NCBI GenBank assembly: GCA_950022655.1
Contig: OX465579.1
Location: forward strand, 45,611,950 to 45,675,949
Reading direction: 5' to 3'
Origin: Alentia gelatinosa
Taxonomy: Eukaryota > Annelida > Polychaeta > Phyllodocida > Polynoidae
DNA: 64,000 nucleotides
In this document: one piece after another, positions 55,853 to 64,000 of the stretch
Numbering within the stretch: the first letter of the stretch is position 1
How the letters are laid out: the number at the start of each line of letters is the position of its first letter
Notes under the pieces: model-generated
The model's database searches: none
The model's input: only the letters and a program-made list of their open reading frames with translations
What the model was told of the DNA's origin: nothing
Program-made: the position numbers and the translations under genes

Positions 55853-56067
55853 GGGTATCCCACTATCACGATTTGAGCTTCCGACACAATACGATAGCCT
55901 TACGACAAGCGTTCCGATGAAAAAATGAAATTTGTATCGGAAGGAACGGGTCTATCGTGAAAGCTAGACTCGTTTCTTCCGATAAAAATTTCATTTTTTT
56001 TCATCGGAACGCTTGTCGTAAGGCTATCGTAGTGTGTCGGAGGCGCAAATCGTGATAGTGGGAGCCC
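55853..56067. mobile_element. 215-bp foldback MITE
   Basis: Terminal inverted repeats of about 95 bp: CCCACTATCACGATTTGAGC at the left and its near-complement at the right, continuing through ACGATAGCCTTACGACAAGC and GTTCCGATGAAAAAA with only a few mismatches. The short unpaired centre holds CGGGTCTATCGTGAAAGC. The terminal motif CCCAC-(T/C)A-C-ACGAT resembles the word CCCCCACCTACCACGAT near 12423 and 17331. Confidence 0.9.
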
Positions 56068-59000
56068 ACTTTTACACTCTTACCAACAGGAGATATCCCA
56101 GGGAAGGGCGATGAATATGAATGAACACTATATTTATACATTTTCACGGGCATTTCCCGAGTATATTCTGCATGTTCTCCACCAAATAAGAAACAATTTT
56201 TTTTATTTCTTTATGTTTGATATGGTACACTGACCAATATGTTAACTTCCCGTTTGTATAGAACAGGCACGCCTATCCAATAACAGGTGAAAGCCAGCAG
56301 TAAAACAACAATAAACTACCCAATAACATTGCGACTCTTAGAAACACTGTGAAATAGAAATACAACAAAAATCCTCCGTCACTTACATAAACGGACCTTG
56401 AGGAAAATCGCTATATCAGAAGTTGACTTACTTCCTTCTTCTCCCGGATTAACTTTTCTTAGTTCCTTGTTCCCAATGATTCCCGAGAAGGTGGAGTATG
56501 GCAAGTTTATACATTCCATGCGCTTCTTTATATTTGGAATTCAAGATTCAAAGTTCTTCATGAACGTAATTTTAGTGGCCTTAAATCACGTACTTCAAAA
56601 GCTGTTGCGGCTTACCTTTCATAATCCGAGGCAAAATTACAACAATCAATAAAACCTTTTGGGCAAAGACACATTAAGACTGATCATTTCTTATGGGGAA
56701 CTGAATTCCTCTTTCAGAATGGATATTATGGGAGCAATTCAAATTAACAATACCCAACAATTTGTATTAACCGTTGCACGTCACTACTTGTAATGTCATG
56801 CTTAAATGTAGAATTCAAGGTGTTATTCAAATTCCTTTTTGGCATTTTTCGCATATCGATGTATCAACTTTATATCTTACCAGTACACAGCTTTATTCAT
56901 TATCATGAAGATAAATGTATCATTTTTTAATACAGTTTGGAATGGTTGCTTCACATTCTAAGAGTATAACTTTCATATATATTCTCACAAAAATCCCCCA
57001 GATTTCTTGCACAAATACATGTATTGCCTTTGATATATCCAGAAGAGCAGGGATCTACAACTAAAGCAGACATTAAATATTAACACCTCATTGGTTAAGT
57101 TTTACGGCTATACAATAAATGAGAAAAGGAGATATATGACGTGGGAAGTTAGGAGCGCTCGTTTTGCTAGTATCCTGTATCTACTATTAATGGTGGTAAT
57201 TTCTAGATTTCGCTTGATTTGTTCTGGAGTAACAACGCCGGTATTGGGAATATGATACTGCCATTGTCTGATATCATTCAATGGCGACGTTTTCTGGTTG
57301 GGAAATTCCAGTACGTTGAAGCACACCTCTCCTTGTGAAAGAAAATGGCTTTTATAATGTGCTTACAGCAGATATCTTAAGTCATTTACACAAATTCTAA
57401 GAATAATATTAAATACTTGGAAATGGGCTTTTTGGTAGAATACGAGTAAGGTTCGGACCGTTAAAAGACGGAATGAAGGGATTTTACAATGATTGTGCTA
57501 AGCCATTTCTAAACAGTTCGATTAAGACTCAATTTACTCAATCAATGATATAGTCATTATTTCATAGACAATATGTAATGCGTTGAAGTTTTCCTTTGCT
57601 TAAAGACATGCCGATTTTTCAGCAGCCACCTGGGAATTTAGATATCATACAAAATCATTCAATCTACGAAGATGACTGAAGAATCCTCGGAGAAATGCAT
57701 TTTAAATCATTGATTTTTAAGTTGTGTGGTCGGATAGCAAATACACTAAACATCAATATGAGATATTTTATGAAAAAAGCTCATGTATGTATATGGTTTA
57801 TCACTATAAACGATATCATTCGTATTCTGAACCAACAGACCTTCTCTTGATCTCTCACCGATTCACTGGAATACAGACGGAAAATCCGTTATTTGCGATT
57901 ATTCAAATTTACTTCACTGCAATGTGCGTCAATTTAAGTATTTCGAATTACTTACACTTCCAGTCGGATTCCTGTCATTTCTTTGGGATTTATTGCATAG
58001 TCCTCAAAATCAGTATAGTGAAGTATTAGTGATGGTTTCTTTCGATAGTCAGAATCTGAGCATTAACTCCATCTATTTTAGAATAGCAGTTCGTGGCCGT
58101 GCTGCTACATCAATGTTATTATAAAGCACAAACTTGAATAATGAAATGTAATGGAACATCAAATTGTGAAGTTCCCAAAGTCCATCGTCAGATGACCTGC
58201 TGGAATAGGTTGAAGCGTCAGTCGGAGAACTTTAGGTTCACCCCTTCTTTCTTGGGAATGCTTGCCTGGTTTACAACTCAAATATGCACTATGTTTTTCA
58301 TATTTAATGATATACGAACAGTTTCAGTAATGCACCACCTACTTTATCATTACATGTTCATTTGATTTAAGGAGGTAAAAGAAATTAACTAAATGTACTA
58401 TCTTGATAACACTTTTAATTATATGTACTAAGGAAAAGTACACTAATTGTTTAAATCATTTCAATCTCAGCGCCTTAAAAAGCCAAAGTATTTGTTCAGG
58501 ACATTCAAAAGATAATGTGTAATTCAAAGTTTATGAAACCAGTAACATTCAGCGAAAACATCTGTTAAAAAGTAGCACCTGTATTACTGGCGTAGAATCG
58601 AGGAAAACTACCCAATGAGAGTATTAAGCTACTCAAGTCGCAAACGACTTCGTCTCGACTCATTCTTTCAGCCTTCATCTTCTAAAATTCTGATGCACCA
58701 TCACTTGCATCAACTTATAAACGAGGTAAATATGAACCTTTAACTTTTGGCATTTTAGTAGCTTTTGTAAGTGGGTTGTACATATCATGAACATTGCTTA
58801 CAGTCGATCAATGTGGCTTCTAGCATAGTGTATTCTTATCAGTGTCAGTGCTCACCGTACCGCTTGGACTAAATGTTAGCTTCAATGTTGGAACCTCTTC
58901 TCACCTATCACTAAACAACTAGAACAAACCAGGGTTTGCAGCGAATGTGATGAAATTAGTTTCCTAATAATCACCATCACAAATTCACCAACTCTTTACG

Positions 59001-60357
59001 GATAGAATAAATTTGGTAATTATATAAACACAGATTCAAACCTAGTGTGGGAATTTCTCGTTCATATTTTCACTCATAATCCTTTTTAAAAAAAATTTCT
59101 AACACAAATCTTCTCAAGAATTATTCCCAATATCTAATGTCGCTCTGCTAAAAAGGAAAATTTCTTGAATGATGGGCACATTTTACTGATTCGATTAATC
59201 CCTGTATTATCTTGCAGATTTTCAGTAGGGGACTGAGAAAAGATCGATTTGAAGTGAAACGTTCAACAATGGCAACGTGATTATGATCTCCACACAGAGT
59301 AAAGCTCACTGGACCCAGATTTAGAGGGTTCATTTATACACATGGACACATCCTATGTCTGTAAACTAGTACAATAATGATATCAAATCCCAAACTTGTA
59401 TTTTTTCAAGGCTTATGCAAATCGGCATAGTATCATCGCACGTAGAAGGATTATCACATTTTACATGCATTTGCGATAGCCCATATATGTATAATCAACC
59501 GAGAAATATGTCGATATGGTATATTTCTACCTGTATTAGACCTGAATTGTAGGTACCATGTTGCGTTCAATTAGAAACATAGGTAAATATATGTCAAACT
59601 GATGGCATACTTGCACATTTAATTGTGAACACTGATGTCAACACAGATTTATCATTTAAGCATTATGAGAAATAAGGCTGCATCTCTTAAGTGATACAAA
59701 CGCTGGCCACTTTGTTCTGCCATTACCATAAATCTGGGATTAATGAATTGATCTACCAATCAAGTGAACCATTATATTCAGTCGTGTCTAAATATCTGAA
59801 GAGAAATAGGAGAATACATGTAAATACTTATATAACAAAGGTCATCATTTGAAATACAAGGTAATCAATAAGTAGTGGTATTACCGAGACATCTGATTCC
59901 CTCTACAATTGATGTGAATTAGGAACGTTTAATGTTATCTAAATGACAATTTGCTGATCATGCAATGTTTTAAATACAGGAATTGGGAGAATAAAAGAAA
60001 GCTACATGAATTGATTGTTTATACTTTTTTGCGTTGATGATACCTTTTTATTGTCGTTTAATTTAAATTATAAATTCATATCAAGGTCATTGCGCACACA
60101 ATGTTTCTCATTCACAGTCAAGATATTAGGAGCTAATGATATTTCCATTTACAATGGATGAGTGCGGTACTTTTTAAGTACAATAGACTCTCACATAACA
60201 ACCACCTCGATAATACAGCTATTTAAAAATAGTATGGCTTAGTCCCAATCCCTTTTCCTGTATTCTGGACCCTAAATATTTGAGATTCGTTATTGATTAA
60301 ATCTATTAACCATCATGTGTCTGTTCATGATAACTCCATATCAGTGTGGTCAGATCG
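56068..60357. other. no gene seen over ~4.3 kb
   Basis: AT-rich unique sequence. Open frames up to 101 codons (for example 57724-58029) have low-complexity or unrecognised products and no convincing splice context. Possibly intergenic. Confidence 0.45.
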
Positions 60358-60690
60358 TCAGTAGGAAATGTAAGAGCATGAGGTTGTATAACTGGTAAAG
60401 GCTTGCTGGTTCTGCACCATGTAGGGAGTCTGTCCTATCAGATATCAGTGTGTCTAAATATAGTGAATTTAGGGCTGTCCCATCAGATGTCAGTAGTAGA
60501 GGAAGTCAGTGAGTAATTGTGGGGCTGAGGGTTGGCTTAGAGGGAGGGAGGGTTTGGTCTGTGGTCAGTAAGAGCACAAGGGTGAATAACTGGTCAAACA
60601 AGTTTGTTGGTTCTATGCCATGTAGAGAGTCTGTCCCATTGGATATCAGTATGTCTGAATAGAGTGTATTTAGGTATGTCCTAACAGATT
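60358..60690 (+). repeat. ~207-bp tandem repeat, about 1.6 copies
   Basis: GTAAGAGCA-AGG-TG-ATAACTGGT, CATGTAG-GAGTCTGTCC and TATCAGT-TGTCT recur at 60371 and 60567 onwards in the same order. Confidence 0.8.
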
Positions 60691-60777
60691 TGAAAATGGA
60701 AATATCACATATGATTTAATGGCAGGATTGATATAGTGAATACTTTGTACCCAAAAAGACTATGAAATAAAAGTTCT

Positions 60778-60952
60778 ATTTTAGGAACAAAGTCAGTGGT
60801 GGGGCAGGGGTATGGTCAGACTGAGATACTGGGCACTTGACCATTTTACCAGGCCTTTATAGTTGGTGCATGGATAGTGAAGGGTTAGTTTCCTTACAGT
60901 AAGCTGAAAGCCTGTGTGAGCATTCTAACCACTAGGTAATGTATATCTCAAA
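60778..60952 (+). repeat. dispersed repeat, copy 2 (partner at 9060-9233)
   Basis: Shares GGGGCAGGGGTATGGT, ACCAGGCCTTTATAGTTGG, CAGTAAG-TGAAA-CCTGTGTGAGC and the trailing TAATGTATAT-C with the first copy, same orientation. Confidence 0.7.
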
Positions 60953-62180
60953 AACTAATTGCCTTTGGACGATCAAATTAGTGATTTATATATCTGTTCC
61001 CAGTGTTGACTATGCAGGGATAGGTTCGGAGAAATCTTACCCGAGTGCCTCACAGAGGTAGGGAAGATAGCAGTTCCATCCTGTAATATGTTGTGAATAG
61101 TCCTACTCTTCAACTTTAAAATATTCATTGGGTCTTTACCCGGAATCGAAAATAAAGATGCTTGGGTCTCAGTGATGTCTACTAGTTCTGTAATTCTAAT
61201 ATCTGGGCCTGAGGCCCGTATACATCAAGAAAAGTTCGTTTCGTCCCATAAGCCCTGTTTATTTCTAAATGGCCTTGTAGATGCTAGCTTCTTTTATGCA
61301 TATGCTCTTGTCCTCCTATAGAGGCATCCTTATAAAATCGTTGTACCAAATAGACTCATTACAGAATTCGCAATTTGGGGCTGGACATTATAATGTTTTC
61401 CCCATGTAGATTCTTACTACAGTATAGTATGGTAAAGTTTCAACATATGGAGACATAGTTAGTATACCTAAGTGGAATATGTTCAGAGATATTCTGGTCG
61501 GACATATTCACAGAGCTCAAAGAAGGAGGTGATTATCTCCGACAAAAATATTGAGGAACAAATGCAATTCAGTTAAACTCACTAAGTCTCCTTATTATTA
61601 TATCACTGGAAATCATTAAAAATGCCTTTTAACATTGGTCATGTGGTATGGAAGGACGTATGAATATTATTTCATCATTGAGTGACGAACAGAATCCATA
61701 CTCCTGGTCAGTAAAAGTGAAACATTCGCTCCTAGGTATGTATGATAGTGGCTCTTCAGTAATCTAGGAAATCAGGAGTTTTGTCTCATGTCACATCTAG
61801 TGGCATGACTTTTTTGGGGGTGGTTTGAAATATGTGACGAAGTGTGATAGGAGGTGGGGGGTCCTAAAATACCCAAAACATTGTGACATCATTTATAGAA
61901 AGCCCCTAATGTATGCTAGCATTTTGAATGTATGGATAATAATAACGAGATATATCACGCGATGTATAAATGCTGTATACAGCTGCAGCATAGGAAGAAC
62001 CTCTCCAGAGTAGAATTGCACTGATTTGCTCCAAATAAATATATGGGAAGTTTATCGTACTCGAGGTCATGCAACGAAATGATGAAAGTAGCAACATGAC
62101 CTCCAACCAGAAACTCTGCAATCAAACTCTGCTACCTACTTTTGAACAAACAATGAAAGAGCTATTTACTATATGTACTA
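60953..62180. other. no gene seen
   Basis: Unique AT-rich sequence without supported frames. Confidence 0.4.
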
Positions 62181-62322
62181 TTATCTCACCCCGGTATTTT
62201 TCTCCATAGGCTTCACATTAGGATCTCGTACTCCACAGCCATGAAGTTCGAGTACCCAATACTCAATGGCTAATTGGGTGATTTATTTTATCAATAAATG
62301 ATGTTATACGGGGTGAGATAAA
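62181..62322. repeat. ~142-bp module, copy 2, adjoining hairpin H2
   Basis: TTATCTCACCCC at the left is inverted at the right (GGGGTGAGATAAAA). The left half, read on the minus strand, has ACGAGATCCTAATGTGAAG then CCTATGGAGAAAAAT, matching the module at 27010-27153 in opposite orientation. Confidence 0.85.
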
Positions 62323-62326
62323 ATCA

Positions 62327-62467
62327 GAAACCCACTCGATGAAAATAACTTGGTCTGTACTCCACCTTGTCTGACTACAGGGTAATTCACTCAGCTTCGC
62401 TTCGTGAATTACTCTGCAGTCAAACTCGGTGGAGTACGGACCAAGCTATTTTCATCTCGTGGGTTTC
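62327..62467. repeat. 141-bp hairpin, copy H2
   Basis: Arms of ~64 bp: GAAACCCAC-GATGAAAATA, CTTGGTC-GTACTCCACC, GACT-CAG-GTAATTCAC pair with the right arm at roughly 88% by eye. The centre is TCAGCTTCGCTTC. It is the best-preserved member together with H1. Confidence 0.9.
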
Positions 62468-62972
62468 CTTCTAATTATACGCTTTGCGTTGACATAATAA
62501 TGAATGTACTGGCATTAGTTCCAGTTGGTTACATATTGTACTGACGTCTACTTTTGTTGGATGAATCTAAAAAAATTACGAATGATGCTACCTCATGGGG
62601 TACAGCTTCGATGTCGCAGCAGGGGCACCTGCCAGTTACACAAAGGACTGCACAATATCCAAGCAAATACATCCACCTGCCTAGTTTATAAAGGCCTATT
62701 GGAGCATCCAGAAACTGCTTCCACATAGATCTACTTTTGAATAGATTTCTACATTTTTATCTCATTTTATGCATAAACTCCCTCATGTTCATTAAAAAAA
62801 CCTACATATTTCAATTGTTTTACAACTGTATTCTCATTTTTTGCCACCGATTCAAATTGAATGGTTGAGAGTGTACTACTATCAATATACTAAAATATAG
62901 AGCGATGTCGTCACTGTAAATTCAGTCATCTGGTGATGGCACTAGTGAATTTATCTTTACACATAATATTAG
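62468..62972. other. no gene seen
   Basis: Short opposing frames near 62525-62728 without recognisable motifs. Confidence 0.4.
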
Positions 62973-63114
62973 AAAACTGTATCCCTGTGGCCGAATTTTT
63001 ATTTTACTGAACTCCTGTGCCCGGACCTTTTAACCGAGGTCTTTAGACCAAGGTTTAAAGGTCCGGGGACAGGGGTGAGGTAAAATAAAAATTCGAACAC
63101 AGGTATACTGTTTT
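62973..63114. repeat. 142-bp hairpin, copy H7
   Basis: AAAACTGTATCCCTGTG pairs with CACAGGTATACTGTTTT, CGAATTTTTATTTTAC with GTAAAATAAAAATTCG, and CCGGACCTTTTAA with TTTAAAGGTCCGG. Size matches the family; the stem is unrelated in sequence to H1, H2 and H5. Confidence 0.9.
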
Positions 63115-63500
63115 CTTATTATTATATACCTCGAAATAATTACAATAATGTCAATAAGTAAGGCGTAGTAGCCGTTTCTAGGCCCATTTGGGCACACAAC
63201 GGATGAAGCGAACTATAGGATACGCTCCATCCTTCAACCCCATAGGTTTCCTCTATAACATATATAATATATTTTTCTTTGAATCCAAAAAGAAAACCAA
63301 TAATGAATATATACCCATTACAAATTATATAACAAACTAGAGCAAACTAATTTAATACGCGAATAACGTGTCCTTCGCTGTTTGTTTACATTTAGGCGCT
63401 TTGTTTACATTTTCATGATTTTGAAGTCATGCTTCAAGTTCAACTACGGCGTATAGGGGAGTAATTTCACTGGCTCTAAGATCAGTCATACGTCTTTCTT
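63115..63500. other. no gene seen
   Basis: AT-rich unique sequence. Confidence 0.4.
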
Positions 63501-63640
63501 CTGTGATTCCTTTAGTACTTAGAAATAATTCTGTAATTCATGTGTATATTCTGTATTTCGATGTTCTACATGCTTTATTGCACATTAACTCGCACCTGAA
63601 TATTGCGATAATCGAAGCAATCAATAATAACTCGCCGACT
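63501..63640 (-). pseudogene. decayed duplicate of the unknown segment at 63621-63887
   Basis: AGTACTTAGA-TCTGTAATTCATG-GTATTCTG and GTTAACTCGC-type text match 63765-63860 in order (TCAGTACTTGGATG, GTAATCCATGCATGTATTCTG, GTTAACTCACC). The minus-strand frame is broken by a stop in this copy. Confidence 0.45.
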
Positions 63641-63887
63641 GACTTCCACTGCATCGCTCTGGTTCATCGCTCCGTAGGGGGCTTGAGCATTGCAGTGTGA
63701 CAGTATGTTGTCGAACAACGCTCTCTATAAGATCAGATTTAAGGCTTTCTATTGTATTTCCTTCAGTACTTGGATGTGCTTTTGTAATCCATGCATGTAT
63801 TCTGCTTTTAACTGTTGCATATGCCTCCGTTCGCGTTAACTCACCACTCAATATACTGATAATTCTCGGGAGCGGCGATGACGTCAC
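63621..63887 (-). CDS. unrecognised minus-strand coding segment, 88 codons
   Basis: The frame reads ISILSGELTRTEAYATVKSR, IHAWITKAHPSTEGNT and SLKSDLIESVVRQH: balanced, helix-compatible composition that looks protein-like, unlike neighbouring low-complexity frames. It may continue past its first ATG at 63885-63887 toward the window edge. A homologous but decayed copy lies just downstream on the same strand. It may be an exon or a mobile-element domain; the family is not recognised. A CRE palindrome TGACGTCA sits at 63879-63886 over the start. Confidence 0.3.
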   Translation of the reverse strand: MTSSPLPRIISILSGELTRTEAYATVKSRIHAWITKAHPSTEGNTIESLKSDLIESVVRQHTVTLQCSSPLRSDEPERCSGSQSASYY

Positions 63888-64000
63888 GCAACGAGGTAAC
63901 GGGTAGGTCTGGCCGCAAAAACGTACACTGCGCTACTCAGGTTTATAGCTATCCAGTTTATTTTCGGTAAAGCGGTGCAGTGCACTCTCGTACGCGCGAA

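Noticed and set aside
1..64000. tRNA and rRNA genes
   Set aside because: Scanning for paired A/B-box and T-loop words gave no cloverleaf candidate; no rRNA-like block was seen.
1..64000. Helitron ends
   Set aside because: TC starts and CTRR ends are too frequent to support a call without a hairpin at the right spacing or a Rep/helicase frame, and none was found.

Overview
The window looks like a repeat-rich, AT-rich intergenic/intronic stretch of an invertebrate animal nuclear genome. The evidence is GT-AG spliced exons, animal-type non-LTR retrotransposons, a DIRS/Ngaro-type tyrosine-recombinase retroelement, satellites and foldback elements, with no bacterial operon structure. A marine lophotrochozoan such as a mollusc fits the element mix, but that assignment is an inference and weak.

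Only two host coding loci are well supported, both on the + strand. The terminal exon at 351-915 encodes a tyrosine- and proline-rich cytoplasmic tail. The exon pair 52614-52723 plus 53305-53830 encodes a transmembrane helix followed by a related tail. The two tail exons share the same splice phase and the same C-terminal Tyr-x-x-Ile / Lys-Arg / Glu-Glu-Gly-Ile layout, so they look like neighbouring paralogous receptors about 52 kb apart. Their ectodomain exons are outside the window or unrecognised.

The rest is mostly mobile DNA. 3.0-8.4 kb: a candidate 5.4-kb non-autonomous piggyBac-like element (TTAA at both ends, inverted termini) filled with a ~210/420-bp satellite and a ~400-450-bp tandem array, ending in a 35-bp palindromic repeat. 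9-12.5 kb: dispersed repeats, a decayed RT/RNase H relic and hairpins. 13.2-19.2 kb (- strand): a DIRS/Ngaro-like retroelement with an apparently intact tyrosine recombinase but a polymerase that has lost its catalytic segment, plus a tandem gag/RNase H chimera. 19.6-24.6 kb: degenerate minisatellites interrupted by a 5'-truncated LINE. 27.4-30.2 kb (- strand) and 30.6-35.5 kb (+ strand): two CR1/L2-like LINEs arranged 5' end to 5' end. The second is nearly complete, with an SGNH-esterase ORF1, a possible small membrane-protein ORF, and an ORF2 broken by one stop and one frame change. 36-52 kb: mostly non-coding, with RT fragments and hairpins. 54-64 kb: an AT microsatellite, a 215-bp MITE, tandem repeats and more hairpins.

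The most unusual signal is a set of long hairpins of about 128-143 bp scattered through the window. At least four share a loop core (GCTTCGC) and several sit beside a ~142-154-bp module bounded by TTTATC-CACCC-type inverted ends. Within each copy the two arms match one another better than they match other copies, as if the arms evolve in concert. No tRNA, rRNA or CRISPR array was seen.
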